Of a stretch of DNA of 64,000 nucleotides, positions 26,623 to 36,071 are shown piece after piece. Source of the stretch: Pseudomonas cremoris (GTDB taxonomy: Bacteria; Pseudomonadota; Gammaproteobacteria; Pseudomonadales; Pseudomonadaceae); assembly GCF_014230465.1 (NCBI RefSeq), contig NZ_JAAXCY010000006.1, positions 1-64,000 of the forward strand, read 5' to 3'. Position numbers and translations under genes: made by a program. The notes below the pieces were generated by a model. It had not been told where the DNA came from. It saw nothing but the letters and a program-made list of their open reading frames with translations, and searched no databases. Position 1 is the first letter of the stretch, and each line of letters begins with the position of its first letter.

Positions 26623-27042
26623 CAAATGCGACATATTGTCCGGCAAACATGCCGTGAACCTGCCAAACCCGGCTCGCTCAGAGAATCAGGACGTCTTGAA
26701 GATGCTGGCAGAAATGCCTGAGATAACAGCGACTTTGTGTCGGAAATGTCCTATAGCCAAGGCAAAATTTTATCGATAGATGGTCACCCCGACACACCAA
26801 GAAATGGTTGGAGATGAGCAAAAGTGAAATTTGAGGCTATAGGCGGTATGAAGCGCGGGAGATGAGAGTGTTAAGCCCGTCGCAAGTTCAGCAAGCCGTG
26901 GGCTTGTGAACCTGCGTCGCAGCTTTTCGCCTGACCCGGCCCTTGCGCAGGCACTCCCTGTGCCCGTAGGTCGCGCCGATCCCAATTGATCAGAGCAACC
27001 CGGCCCCTTGGTCATGCACCCCTCTTGGCGAGCGATGCAAAC

Positions 27043-27067
27043 AGAAAGAAGCGAGGGGCTTCTTTCT
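27043..27067. terminator. Bidirectional terminator-like hairpin
   Basis: AGAAAGAAGC-GAGGG-GCTTCTTTCT: a perfect 10-bp stem whose arms are A-rich and T-rich, as in bidirectional terminators. It is 43 bp downstream of the Ivy-like gene on the minus strand. Confidence 0.65.
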
Positions 27068-27109
27068 ATGGACGATGGGTTCGCAGGCGCTAGCCGCGTC
27101 GCACGAACC

Positions 27110-27577
27110 TTAGTACCAATTCGGATCTTTCTTCAGCTGCTCCATCAGCAGCTTTTGCATGCCTTCGTCGGGCTTACCGATAAACCGGTAGTCGGCGTGC
27201 CGCGTCGGGGACTTGTCTGCCGGCAAACCGGCCGGCACTTGCACCAACATGGCGTAGGCATCTTTCTTGTCGTAGCTGAACGCAACGATCAGGCGCTTGT
27301 TCAGGCACGTATCTGCGGTCTCGCAGAGCGGTCCAACCAAGTACTTGTCGCCGTCCTCTTCTACGGCATTCATCTGTTCGGCGGTGCCAGACAGGTTCAT
27401 CACCCATTCCGGCAAGCGCTCTTCTTTCTTCACCACGCTTTGCCAGGCTTCGCGGTATTGCGGGTCCGCGCTGAGCAATTCGTTGGCCCGAGATTGGCCG
27501 TCGTTGGCAGCGATAACCAAGCCGCTGCCGCCTAGAAGCAGGGCGGCAGCTATGGTTTTAAACGACAGGGAGCTCAT
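27110..27577 (-). CDS. Ivy-like (inhibitor of vertebrate lysozyme family) periplasmic protein
   Basis: This 155-aa protein has a signal peptide (MSSLSFKTIAAALLLGGSGLVIAA) and an Ivy-family body: LSADPQYREAWQSVV, LPEWVMNLSGTAEQM, LVGPLC. Classical Ivy inhibits C-type lysozyme by inserting a CKPHDC loop in the active site. Here the loop reads CETADTC, one residue longer and lacking the histidine. The start at 27577 follows the DUF1328 stop by 2 bp, so the two form an operon. P. aeruginosa has an Ivy paralogue at the same place (PA5481, from memory). Confidence 0.82.
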   Translation of the reverse strand: MSSLSFKTIAAALLLGGSGLVIAANDGQSRANELLSADPQYREAWQSVVKKEERLPEWVMNLSGTAEQMNAVEEDGDKYLVGPLCETADTCLNKRLIVAFSYDKKDAYAMLVQVPAGLPADKSPTRHADYRFIGKPDEGMQKLLMEQLKKDPNWY

Positions 27578-27579
27578 CT

Positions 27580-27744
27580 TCAGCCTCGGCCGCGACGGCC
27601 AAAGAAGAACGAAGCGATGAACATCACCAGGAAGACGACAAAGAGAATCTTGGCGATACCCGTGGCGGTGCCCGCGATACCACCGAAGCCCAGGACTGCA
27701 GCCACAATGGCGATGATCAGAAATGTGATTGCCCAACTCAACAT
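27580..27744 (-). CDS. DUF1328 family small membrane protein
   Basis: This 54-aa protein has two membrane helices (residues about 3-25 and 30-48): [20 protein letters not shown], the glycine-rich turn [12 protein letters not shown], then a second helix and a basic tail RRGRG. This is the DUF1328 (YtjA-like) pattern; function unknown, often stress-linked. AAGGAG lies 7 nt before the ATG. It is first of an operon with the Ivy-like gene. Confidence 0.88.
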   Translation of the reverse strand: MLSWAITFLIIAIVAAVLGFGGIAGTATGIAKILFVVFLVMFIASFFFGRRGRG

Positions 27745-27828
27745 GGTGATTCTCCTTACGCTTTTATAGGGGTAACAGCGGTAGTGCCTTTCGGGCGCCC
27801 AACATGAGCGACCTTTTGTTGCTCTTGC

Positions 27829-28113
27829 CTAGAACACCCAACGTTCTTGGGCTGGCAGCTCGCCCAGGGTGGAATCCTGGTCAGCTACTCTCAATTGCGG
27901 GGCCGCAGCATTGGCAGAAACACTGCCAATGGAGCTGAAATGGGTCTGGGTCATCATCGGACGTTCGAACTGCGGGGCTTGCTGCTGACTCTGCTGCCAA
28001 TGCTGCATCTGCTGGCCGGCAATCAGCGTGACCATCAAGGCCAGGCTGGCAAACAGGCCCTGCTGCAAGCGCAGCGGTGATACACGCAGTTGGCTGAGGC
28101 TTTGGCGAGTCAT
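27829..28113 (-). CDS. Small membrane-anchored protein of unknown function
   Basis: This 94-aa protein has one hydrophobic segment (about residues 18-34, GLFASLALMVTLIAG) followed by a Gln-rich stretch (QQMQHWQQSQQQAPQ) and a polar tail, so it is probably anchored with the tail in the periplasm. ATG at 28113 has GGGAG 9 nt upstream; an in-frame ATG at 28131 has none. It is divergent from algB. I do not recognise a family. Confidence 0.68.
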   Translation of the reverse strand: MTRQSLSQLRVSPLRLQQGLFASLALMVTLIAGQQMQHWQQSQQQAPQFERPMMTQTHFSSIGSVSANAAAPQLRVADQDSTLGELPAQERWVF

Positions 28114-28489
28114 GCTGTTGTTCTCCCGCATTCTGATTATTCGTTGGGAGAGATATTGCAGAGCGCATGCCAGCTTTTTTTCAAAATAAAACCTAATAAA
28201 ATCAATACGTTATATATTTCAGATCGGCAGATCGCCCAGCATCCTGCACGATGCCCCCTTGGTAGCCGTGCGAAATGCACGATCGCCAGCGGTCGGATCG
28301 AAGGATCGAAAATGTTGAGTGAGTTGCCGAAGTGGCAAGACGGCATGAAAACGCTATCAGGCGGGGCTTTGTGGGAAAACATGCAGATACCTGCACGACA
28401 CTGCCTTTTATCGATCAGAATAAACCATGCAACTTGCCCGATTATTCCGGGACTAAACACCATCATTCATATTAAGGAGCGTGGGACAG
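28114..28489. promoter_or_regulatory. Divergent intergenic region upstream of algB
   Basis: A 376-bp region with an A/T-rich part (28170-28225), which could hold promoters for the minus-strand small gene, and a ribosome site AAGGAG (28474-28479) for algB. I found no gene, and no sigma-factor motif I would defend. Confidence 0.4.
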
Positions 28490-29836
28490 ATGGAATCAGC
28501 CAAGGAACTTCAAGGCCGCATTCTTTTAGTGGATGACGAATCCGCGATCCTTCGCACCTTCCGCTATTGCCTGGAAGATGAAGGCTACACCGTAGCCACC
28601 GCTAACAGCGCGGCCCAGGCCGATGCGCTGATGCAACGCCAGGTGTTCGACCTGTGCTTCCTGGACCTGCGCCTGGGTGAAGACAATGGCCTGGATGTGC
28701 TTGCACAAATGCGCATCCAGGCGCCGTGGATGCGCGTGGTGATTGTCACCGCCCACTCAGCTGTCGACACCGCCGTGGATGCGATCCAGGCCGGCGCCGC
28801 CGACTACCTGGTAAAACCTTGCAGCCCGGACCAATTGCGCCTGGCCACCGCCAAGCAGTTGGAGGTACGCCAGCTATCCGCACGGCTTGAAGCACTGGAA
28901 GGCGAAGTACGCCAGCCCAAGGACGGCCTCGACTCCCACAGCCCCGCGATGATGGTGGTGCTGGAAACCGCGCGCCAGGTCGCTGGCACGGATGCCAACA
29001 TCCTGATCCTGGGCGAGTCCGGTACGGGTAAGGGCGAGCTGGCCCGTGCCATTCACGGTTGGAGCAAGCGCTCGAAGAAGTCCTGCGTCACCATCAACTG
29101 CCCGTCGCTGACGGCAGAGCTGATGGAAAGCGAGCTGTTCGGCCATAGCCGTGGCGCCTTTACCGGCGCTAGCGAGAGCACCCTCGGCCGGGTCAACCAA
29201 GCAGATGGCGGCACGCTGTTTCTCGACGAGATCGGCGACTTTCCGCTCACCTTGCAACCTAAGTTGCTGCGGTTTATTCAGGACAAGGAATATGAGCGCG
29301 TGGGCGACCCGGTCACCCGTCGTGCCGACGTGCGTATCCTCGCCGCCACCAACCTGAACCTGGAAGATATGGTGCGCGAGGGTCGCTTCCGAGAAGACCT
29401 GCTGTACCGCCTCAACGTGATCACCCTGCACCTGCCTCCGTTGCGCGAGCGCAGCGAAGACATCCTGACCCTGGCCGATCGCTTCCTGGCGCGCTTCGTC
29501 AAGGAATACGCACGACCCGCACGTGGTTTCAGCGATGAAGCGCGCGAAGCGCTGCTCAACTATCGCTGGCCCGGTAATATCCGTGAATTGCGCAACGTGG
29601 TGGAGCGAGCGAGCATTATCTGCCCACAGGAAAAAGTCGAAATCACTCACCTCGGCATGGCCGAGCAGCCGACCAATAATGCCCCGCGTATCGGCGCAGC
29701 GCTGAGCCTGGATGAGCTGGAAAAAGCGCATATCGGCGCCGTGCTGGCCACCAGCGACACCTTGGACCAGGCCGCCCGAACCCTCGGTATCGACGCATCG
29801 ACCCTGTACCGCAAACGCAAACAGTACAACCTGTGA
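28490..29836 (+). CDS. algB: NtrC-family two-component response regulator AlgB
   Basis: This 448-aa regulator has a receiver domain (about 10-125, phospho-acceptor Asp59 in LCFLDLRLG), an AAA+ sigma-54 interaction domain (about 145-375; Walker [41 protein letters not shown]) and a C-terminal HTH ([25 protein letters not shown]). The ATG at 28490 is preferred because the P. aeruginosa protein also starts MESA. With its kinase KinB it controls alginate synthesis, virulence and biofilm traits. The kinB start is 10 bp downstream. Confidence 0.96.
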   Translation: MESAKELQGRILLVDDESAILRTFRYCLEDEGYTVATANSAAQADALMQRQVFDLCFLDLRLGEDNGLDVLAQMRIQAPWMRVVIVTAHSAVDTAVDAIQAGAADYLVKPCSPDQLRLATAKQLEVRQLSARLEALEGEVRQPKDGLDSHSPAMMVVLETARQVAGTDANILILGESGTGKGELARAIHGWSKRSKKSCVTINCPSLTAELMESELFGHSRGAFTGASESTLGRVNQADGGTLFLDEIGDFPLTLQPKLLRFIQDKEYERVGDPVTRRADVRILAATNLNLEDMVREGRFREDLLYRLNVITLHLPPLRERSEDILTLADRFLARFVKEYARPARGFSDEAREALLNYRWPGNIRELRNVVERASIICPQEKVEITHLGMAEQPTNNAPRIGAALSLDELEKAHIGAVLATSDTLDQAARTLGIDASTLYRKRKQYNL

Positions 29837-29846
29837 GCTGTAGCCT

Positions 29847-31634
29847 ATGAAGCTAGCGATGAAACTGCGCACTCGGCTGTTCCTGAGTATCTCAGCGCTG
29901 ATCACCGTCGCCCTGCTGGGTTTGATCCTGGGCCTGGTCAGCGTCATGCAAATGGCGAAGAACCAGGAGTCCTTGATCCGTAGCAACTTCGTCACCCTGG
30001 ATCTGGGGCTCAAGTTGCGCCAGAGCCTGGGCGACCAGTTGATGATGATGCTGGAAGAGAGCCCGGACCCGCAGGCCTTGCAGGCTTCGAAACAACGCTA
30101 TTTCGAACTGCTGGATCAAGGCATAGCGCATGAGCAGAAAGACGGTGTTGGAACGGGGTTCAGCCGAGCCAAGGACGATTACCAAGACTTGCTCAAGGCG
30201 TTTGACGAATCCCAGCAAGCGACACCGCCCCCCGGCAGCAAAGAGCAACTCACCGAAGCCTTCAATGAACTGCGTAACGGCCTGATTACCGAACACAAGC
30301 TGGCCCTGCAGAACATCAGCAACAGCGAACACAAATCCCGCGAGCGGGCCCTGCTCATCGCCGGCTTGCTCGGATTGGTGGGGCTGGCGGTGCTGATCAT
30401 CGGGTTTGTGACGGCCCATGGCATCGCCCGACGTTTTGGCGGGCCGATAGAAGCACTGGCCAAAGCGGCGGACAAGATCGGGCAGGGCGATTTCGAAGTG
30501 ACACTGCCGATTTCTTCAGCCGCGGAAATGAACCAACTGACCCGTCGCTTCGGCATCATGGCCGAGGCACTGCGCCAGCATCAGGCAACCAACGTTGATG
30601 AGCTGCTGGCCGGTCAACAGCGCTTGCAAGCCGTGCTCGACAGCATCGACGACGGCCTGCTGATGATTGACCGCCAAGGCCGCCTGGAACACCTCAACCC
30701 AGTAGCACAACGCCAGTTGGGCTGGGACGAGGAGCGTCTAGGCCAGGGCCTTGGCGAAGCACTGGCGCGCCCGGAGCTGGATGAACAGCTGCAACTGGTC
30801 CTGCGGGGCGGCAACCTGGAACGTGCGCCCGACGACCTGGAAGTGGAAGTCGAAGGCGAACTGCGCCTGCTGACTTACAGCCTGACGCCTGTCAGCCATA
30901 CCCAGGGGCACATTCTCGGCGCCGTGATGGTGTTGCATGACGTCACCGAGCAGCGCGCCTTTGAACGGGTACGCAGCGAATTCGTGTTACGCGCTTCCCA
31001 TGAATTGCGCACGCCAGTGACCGGCATGCACATGGCGTTCGGCCTGTTCCGCGAACGCGCAAAGTTTCCGGCGGAGTCTCGCGAAGCGGACCTGCTGGAC
31101 ACGGTCAATGAAGAAATGCAGCGCCTGATGCAGTTGATAAATGACTTGCTCAATTTCTCGCGCTACCAAAACGGCCTGCAGAAACTCACGCTGGGGCCCT
31201 GTGATGTCACTGACTTGCTCGAACATGCCCGCGCGCGCTTTGCAGAACCGGCCAACGCGCAAAACATAGAGCTGCTAGTGGAGGCCCAACCCGATCTGCC
31301 CCGGTTGTATGCCGATCAGGTGCAGTTGGAGCGAGTACTCGACAACCTGTTGGGCAACGCCCTGCGCCACACCGCCGACGGCGGGCAGATTCGCCTGCAG
31401 GCACGTCGCCATGGTGAGCGGGTGATTATCAGCGTCGAGGACAACGGCGAAGGCATCGCCTACGGGCAACAGGGGCGCATCTTCGAACCCTTCGTGCAGG
31501 TAGGTCGCAAGAAGGGTGGCGCCGGCCTGGGGCTGGCGCTGTGCAAGGAGATCGTGCAGTTGCACGGTGGCCGCATGGGCGTGTATTCACGGCCGGGGCA
31601 GGGCACTCAATTCTATATGGCGCTGCCGCTTTAG
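29847..31634 (+). CDS. kinB: Sensor histidine kinase/phosphatase KinB
   Basis: This 595-aa sensor has two membrane helices (about 12-35 and 168-192) flanking a periplasmic domain, a HAMP segment (FGGPIEALAKAADKIGQGDF), a PAS domain (about 250-360), the H-box FVLRASHELRTPVTGMH and the ATPase boxes DNLLGNALRH, DNGEGI and GGAGLGLALCKEI. It pairs with AlgB and in P. aeruginosa works mainly as its phosphatase. Its last four bases overlap the 3' end of the opposite ampDh2 gene. Confidence 0.95.
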   Translation: MKLAMKLRTRLFLSISALITVALLGLILGLVSVMQMAKNQESLIRSNFVTLDLGLKLRQSLGDQLMMMLEESPDPQALQASKQRYFELLDQGIAHEQKDGVGTGFSRAKDDYQDLLKAFDESQQATPPPGSKEQLTEAFNELRNGLITEHKLALQNISNSEHKSRERALLIAGLLGLVGLAVLIIGFVTAHGIARRFGGPIEALAKAADKIGQGDFEVTLPISSAAEMNQLTRRFGIMAEALRQHQATNVDELLAGQQRLQAVLDSIDDGLLMIDRQGRLEHLNPVAQRQLGWDEERLGQGLGEALARPELDEQLQLVLRGGNLERAPDDLEVEVEGELRLLTYSLTPVSHTQGHILGAVMVLHDVTEQRAFERVRSEFVLRASHELRTPVTGMHMAFGLFRERAKFPAESREADLLDTVNEEMQRLMQLINDLLNFSRYQNGLQKLTLGPCDVTDLLEHARARFAEPANAQNIELLVEAQPDLPRLYADQVQLERVLDNLLGNALRHTADGGQIRLQARRHGERVIISVEDNGEGIAYGQQGRIFEPFVQVGRKKGGAGLGLALCKEIVQLHGGRMGVYSRPGQGTQFYMALPL

Positions 31635-32407
31635 CTGCGATTCAACGCGCGCAGAATCGCGGCACTCTCCGCGTCTGGCGTGCCATCGAACAACGACGGC
31701 CGGAAGTGCATCTGGAATGCCGCAATCACATGGCGCGTGGCGACATCCAGTTCACCGGTCTGCGGCGTCTGGTAACCCAAGCGCGCCAACTCTTCCTGGA
31801 ACCAGGTGATGCTCGGCAACTCGCTGGCGTATTGCACCTGGAACCGCGCAACGGCTTGCGCATCCGGCCAAACGCCTAGCCCTTCAGCCGCCAGACGCTT
31901 CCACGGGAACAACGGGCCCGGGTCTAGCTTGCGCAACGGTGCGATGTCGCTGTGGCCAATGATGTTCTTGGGGTCGATGCCATTGCGTTTGCTGATGTCC
32001 TTGAGCAACACCACCAGCGACTGCACCTGCGACTCCGAGTACGGGTACCACACGCGGCCGGTCGGCGTATCACGGTAGCCTGGGTTGACGATTTCGATGC
32101 CGATGGAGCTGGAGTTGAGCCAGGTGCGGCCCATCCACTCGCTTTCCCCCGCGTGCCAGGCGCGCTGGCTCTCGTCGACCAGCTTGTAGATGGTGCCTGA
32201 GGCGTCGTCGCCGATCAGGTAATGGCTGCTGACTTGGCCGTGGGTGAGCAAGGCCAGGGAGCGTTCGAGGTTGGTGGAGGTGTAGTGGACGATAACGAAC
32301 TGCACGCGGTTGTCATGGTTCACCGAGGGGTGGCTGGTGTCCAGGCGAGGACCGCTGGCGCAGCCGGCGAGCAGAAGAAACAAAAAGGCGAAGCAAAAGG
32401 ATTTCAT
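31631..32407 (-). CDS. ampDh2: N-acetylmuramoyl-L-alanine amidase AmpDh2, outer-membrane lipoprotein
   Basis: This 258-aa zinc amidase cleaves the bond between N-acetylmuramic acid and L-alanine in peptidoglycan. Lipobox LLLAGC (Cys16) follows a hydrophobic signal, so it is anchored in the envelope. The amidase_2 domain (about 30-170) shows zinc ligands His41, His152 and Asp162 and Glu105 as the likely catalytic residue. A C-terminal peptidoglycan-binding-like segment (about 195-255) follows. Conserved position next to kinB supports the name. Confidence 0.92.
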   Translation of the reverse strand: MKSFCFAFLFLLLAGCASGPRLDTSHPSVNHDNRVQFVIVHYTSTNLERSLALLTHGQVSSHYLIGDDASGTIYKLVDESQRAWHAGESEWMGRTWLNSSSIGIEIVNPGYRDTPTGRVWYPYSESQVQSLVVLLKDISKRNGIDPKNIIGHSDIAPLRKLDPGPLFPWKRLAAEGLGVWPDAQAVARFQVQYASELPSITWFQEELARLGYQTPQTGELDVATRHVIAAFQMHFRPSLFDGTPDAESAAILRALNRS

Positions 32408-32495
32408 GGCGGGCGACGTTACACTGAAGACGATAATGCAACAGTGTAACGTACCGCCCGCGACCCGACGGTCAAATTACAAAATGGAACATCTT

Positions 32496-34550
32496 TTACG
32501 CCGCCTGCACCTGGTTGCGCCCCGCCGCCTTGGCTCGATACAACGCCGCATCCGCGCGTTTGAGCACTAGGTCACTGCGCTCTCCCGGCTGGAACTGCGC
32601 CACCCCCATGGACACCGTGATCGTCACCGGCTCGCCCTTGAAGTGAAACGGGCAGGCCTCAATCGCCGCACGCAGCACGTTGCCAACCGCCACGGCATCG
32701 GCCAGGGAAGAATTGGGCATCAGCAACACAAACTCTTCCCCGCCAAAGCGCGCGATAAAGTCCGTCGGGCGCAGGCGCTTGCGCAACACGTTGGCAATGA
32801 TTTTCAGCACTTTGTCACCGGCCAGGTGACCGTATCCGTCGTTGATACGCTTGAAGTGATCCAGGTCCAACATCGCCAGTGACAGGTTGTTGCCGTGTTG
32901 GTGCCAGGCGTTGACCTCAAAGTCGAGGCGTTCGCTCCAGGCTGCACGGTTGGGCAGGCCGGTGAGCGGATCAATCAGGGCCTTTTGGCGCTGCACCTCC
33001 AAGTGCTCACGATAACCCTGTGCTTCCTGCTCCATATTGGCGACCCGTTCAGCCAGCCCTTTCAGGCGCGCCGCGACTTCCTGTTCACGCTGGTCACGTT
33101 GTTGCTGGTGCTCGTCCATGGTGCCGAGCAGGCCTTCAAGGTGGCTTTCCAAAACATGCTTGAGACTGTCCAGGTCGGCCGCCTCCTGGACGCTGCTTTG
33201 CAGGCCATCGACCTGTTCGCGAATCTGCGTGTCCAGTTCCCGAGCGGCGGAGCGGCTATCGGCGTGGCCGTCGCTGGCAACCTGCAAATGGCCCTGGAAC
33301 GCTTCAAGGCGTTCGTTGAGCTGCTTGAGATAGGCTTCAAATTCATGCTGGCCGCTGTCGGTGATCGCCAACATCAACACCGCCAGGTCATCCAGGATCG
33401 GCAGCAACTCGTACCAGTTCAAACCGTGGGCCAGGCGTTCGCGCATGGCTTCGGCCTGGGGTCGGTGACGCTCGGGCAGTGACAGCTCCTCCAGCAGCCC
33501 GAGGAGCGTGTCTTCGATATGTTTGGCCACGGAGCTGTAGGACGGCTCCGGCGAATCCGGCAACGAATACGGGCCATCAGCTTGCAGCTCGTCGGGATCG
33601 GCCTCCTCGACCTCCAGCACGGGCGGCAGCGACAGGCTACCAATGAGCGTTTCGTCCGGCGTCTCGACCTGAGCCTGCGGCACTTCGACAAAGGCGGCGA
33701 GGGCGCTTTCCGGAGCAGGCTCGTCCACCTTAGGCTCGGCAGCGGCGGGCTCGATCCGCGCGACAGGCGTTGCAGGCGACGCCGCTGGAACAGGCGCCTC
33801 GTAGACGAATGTATCACTGGCCGCCTCGGCGAGTTTTGCTGGCACCAGGATTTCAGGTTGTGGCGCACTCGGCACTGGCACTTGCGGTGCAAAAGCGCGC
33901 AAGGCTTGTGTCAATTCCTCGGACTGCTCGGGCTCTTGGGGCTCTGCGACTGGCTTGGCCACAGCGGGCAAGGGTAGCGGGTTGGCAGGCGGCTCGCTGA
34001 CCACCGCCTCATCCGCAACCTCCTTGGCTCCAAACAGACGCTGCAGCAGCCCCGGCCCAGGGCGCGGGGTTTCGCCGTCCGGCTCCAGGTTATCCAACGC
34101 CTGCCGTTGCAGGCTGCTGAGTTCACTGAGCAGCAGTGGGATCTCGCGGGCCTGGCTGACGCGTCCGTCCAACTGCTTGGCGAAGGTTTTCAGCGGACGC
34201 GCCACCTCACGGGGTAGCGGCAGTTTTTGCAACTGCGCCACCAGAGAGGTGAGTGCGCTGCTGATCTGATCAACCCGGGTTTCGCGACGCTGCTCCGAAT
34301 CCAATACGGCCTTTTCCAGGCGTGGCAGCAGGGCGGCGAGGGCGGCATCCATATCGTCGGTACGGACGACGTCGCGCATTTCCTTCATGCATTGGTCGAC
34401 CGCGCGGTCAGTGCCTTCAGCCGCCAGGGTGCTGCGCACCAGCCCCCGGCGCAACAGGTCGAGGCGGGCAGCCCAACGGCGTTCGAGCTTTTCTTGTTGC
34501 TCGATGCTTTTAAGGTATTTCTCTTTCCAGCGCTGGGCGTCGTCGCTCAT
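32496..34550 (-). CDS. dgcH: Diguanylate cyclase (GGDEF domain), PA5487/DgcH-like
   Basis: This 684-aa protein makes cyclic di-GMP. The C-terminal GGDEF domain (about 520-684) has the active GGEEF signature at about residues 603-607 and the inhibitory I-site RPTD five residues before it, so product inhibition is expected. The N-terminal 500 residues lack membrane helices: a helical part, a Pro/Ala/Glu-rich linker (about 170-320), then a second helical and coiled-coil part. The gene name follows PA5487 by position and architecture, from memory. Its start overlaps the stop of the EEP gene by four bases. Confidence 0.88.
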   Translation of the reverse strand: MSDDAQRWKEKYLKSIEQQEKLERRWAARLDLLRRGLVRSTLAAEGTDRAVDQCMKEMRDVVRTDDMDAALAALLPRLEKAVLDSEQRRETRVDQISSALTSLVAQLQKLPLPREVARPLKTFAKQLDGRVSQAREIPLLLSELSSLQRQALDNLEPDGETPRPGPGLLQRLFGAKEVADEAVVSEPPANPLPLPAVAKPVAEPQEPEQSEELTQALRAFAPQVPVPSAPQPEILVPAKLAEAASDTFVYEAPVPAASPATPVARIEPAAAEPKVDEPAPESALAAFVEVPQAQVETPDETLIGSLSLPPVLEVEEADPDELQADGPYSLPDSPEPSYSSVAKHIEDTLLGLLEELSLPERHRPQAEAMRERLAHGLNWYELLPILDDLAVLMLAITDSGQHEFEAYLKQLNERLEAFQGHLQVASDGHADSRSAARELDTQIREQVDGLQSSVQEAADLDSLKHVLESHLEGLLGTMDEHQQQRDQREQEVAARLKGLAERVANMEQEAQGYREHLEVQRQKALIDPLTGLPNRAAWSERLDFEVNAWHQHGNNLSLAMLDLDHFKRINDGYGHLAGDKVLKIIANVLRKRLRPTDFIARFGGEEFVLLMPNSSLADAVAVGNVLRAAIEACPFHFKGEPVTITVSMGVAQFQPGERSDLVLKRADAALYRAKAAGRNQVQAA

Positions 34551-35425
34551 GCAAGGGGTCCGCGAGGGCCTGGGCTCAACGCGGGTAATGCATCAGCCGT
34601 GAGCGAACCCGGCAGACGAATCTCTACCGCGACCGGCAGGTGATCGGAGATGGGCTGCGCCAGCACCTGCACACTCTCGAGTGTGAGGGTTGGACTGAGC
34701 AGGATATGGTCAAGACAACGTTGCGGACGCCAACTGGGAAACGTGGCTTCGGCTTGCGGCGCCAGTAGCCCGAGGTCGCGCAACGGGGAATTCTGCAGCA
34801 GGTCGCTGGCATGGGTGTTCATGTCACCCATCAGCACCTGATGCTTGTAAGTACCAATCAGCTCACGGATGTAAGCCAACTGCATGGTGCGGGTGCGCGC
34901 ACCCAGCGCCAAGTGCATCATCACCACCACCAAGGCCTCAGGGCCTTCACCAAAGCGCACGAGGATCGCGCCACGCCCCTTGGGGCCTGGCAACGGGTGA
35001 TCTTCGATAGCGGTTGGTTTCAAGCGGCTGAGCACGCCATTGCTGTGCTGCGCCAGGCGCCCGAGGTTGCGATTGAGTTGCTGATACCAGTAAGGGAAAG
35101 CACCTAGCTGGGCCAGATGCTCCACTTGGTTGATGTTGCCGGAGCGGATGCTGCCACCGTCAGCTTCCTGCAGGGCGACCAGGTCGAAATCATTCAACAG
35201 GTTGCCAATCTTTTGCAGGTTGCCGGCACGCCCGGTGTGGGGCAACAGGTGCTGCCAGCCACGGGTGAGGTAGTGCCGGTACTTCTCGGTACTGATGCCC
35301 ACCTGGATGTTGAAGCTCAGCAGGCGCAGGCGGCTGTCCGCCGGCAGGCCTGTGGATTCCAGGTGGTGTTCGTTGACCTGCGGATCATGCAGGCTAACGA
35401 CACGTTCGGTACCCCAGCGGCGCAT
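34547..35425 (-). CDS. Endonuclease/exonuclease/phosphatase family protein
   Basis: This 292-aa protein has the EEP fold: LRLLSFNIQVG (about 33-43), DLVALQEADGGS with the metal-binding Glu, VLMGDMNTHASDLL, and a C-terminal ISDHLPVAVEI with the catalytic Asp-His. Substrates of the family range from DNA to phospholipids and inositol phosphates. ATG at 35425 follows AAGGGG; the open frame extends to 35461 without support. It is translationally coupled to the diguanylate cyclase gene, which hints at a shared envelope or signalling role. Confidence 0.86.
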   Translation of the reverse strand: MRRWGTERVVSLHDPQVNEHHLESTGLPADSRLRLLSFNIQVGISTEKYRHYLTRGWQHLLPHTGRAGNLQKIGNLLNDFDLVALQEADGGSIRSGNINQVEHLAQLGAFPYWYQQLNRNLGRLAQHSNGVLSRLKPTAIEDHPLPGPKGRGAILVRFGEGPEALVVVMMHLALGARTRTMQLAYIRELIGTYKHQVLMGDMNTHASDLLQNSPLRDLGLLAPQAEATFPSWRPQRCLDHILLSPTLTLESVQVLAQPISDHLPVAVEIRLPGSLTADALPALSPGPRGPLA

Positions 35426-35435
35426 GGTAGGCCCC

Positions 35436-36071
35436 TTACTTCGCTGCACGCTCTTTGGCAATCAGCTGGTCAGCCACGTTGAGGGTCGCTTCCGGACCAC
35501 CGGTGGTGCCCAGGTCGAAACGGTACTTACCGTTGACGATCATGGTCGGTACGCCCTGCACGCCGTACTTCTGCGCCAGTTCCTTGGCCTGCTTGATCTG
35601 ACCCTGGATCGCGAAGGAGTTGAAGGTGGCCAAGAACTTGTCCTTGTCGACACCCTGGGTGGCCACGAAGTCAGCCATTTCGTCCGGTTTGGTCAGGCGC
35701 TTGCCTTCTTTCTGGATCGCGTTGAACACGGCGTTGTGGACCTTGTGCTCTACACCCATGGCTTCCAGGGTCAGGAACAGTTGGCCGTGGGCATCCCAAG
35801 GGCCACCGAACATGGCGGGGATGCGCTTGAAGTTTACGTCGGAAGGCAGTTTTTCAACCCAAGGGTTGATGGTCGGCTCAAAAGCGTAGCAATGCGGGCA
35901 GCCGTACCAGAACAGCTCCACCACTTCGATCTTGCCAGGCACCGCAACCGGAACCGGGTTAGCCAGTTCGACGTAGGTTTTACCGGCTTCAAGCGGCACG
36001 TCGGCAGCTTGTGCAGTCATGCCGAAGAGGCTGGCAGTGACGAGAGCGGCGCTGAGGATCAGATTACGCAT
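35436..36071 (-). CDS. dsbA: Periplasmic thiol:disulfide oxidoreductase DsbA
   Basis: This 211-aa protein introduces disulfides into exported proteins. It has a signal peptide cut after MTAQA (residue 22), the active site CPHC at residues 58-61 inside a thioredoxin fold with helical insert, and the cis-proline loop GVPTM. It lies between the cytochrome c4 terminator and the EEP gene (10-bp gap), so it may head an operon with the EEP and diguanylate cyclase genes. Confidence 0.95.
   Translation of the reverse strand: MRNLILSAALVTASLFGMTAQAADVPLEAGKTYVELANPVPVAVPGKIEVVELFWYGCPHCYAFEPTINPWVEKLPSDVNFKRIPAMFGGPWDAHGQLFLTLEAMGVEHKVHNAVFNAIQKEGKRLTKPDEMADFVATQGVDKDKFLATFNSFAIQGQIKQAKELAQKYGVQGVPTMIVNGKYRFDLGTTGGPEATLNVADQLIAKERAAK

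Larger units (their letters stand above)
26597..27109. other. Intergenic region without a clear gene; operator-like dyad and structured segments
   Basis: These 513 bases contain no convincing reading frame. They hold a TetR-operator-like dyad at 26603-26622, several short hairpins between 26877 and 26980 (for example GGCAC-TCCCT-GTGCC), and a perfect terminator-like hairpin at 27043-27067. A small RNA is possible, but I see no strong promoter. Confidence 0.4.

Noticed and set aside
28313..28360. Possible sigma-54 promoter upstream of algB (TGGCAAGACGGCATG)
   Set aside because: The -12 GC element is at the wrong spacing and the -24 match is partial.
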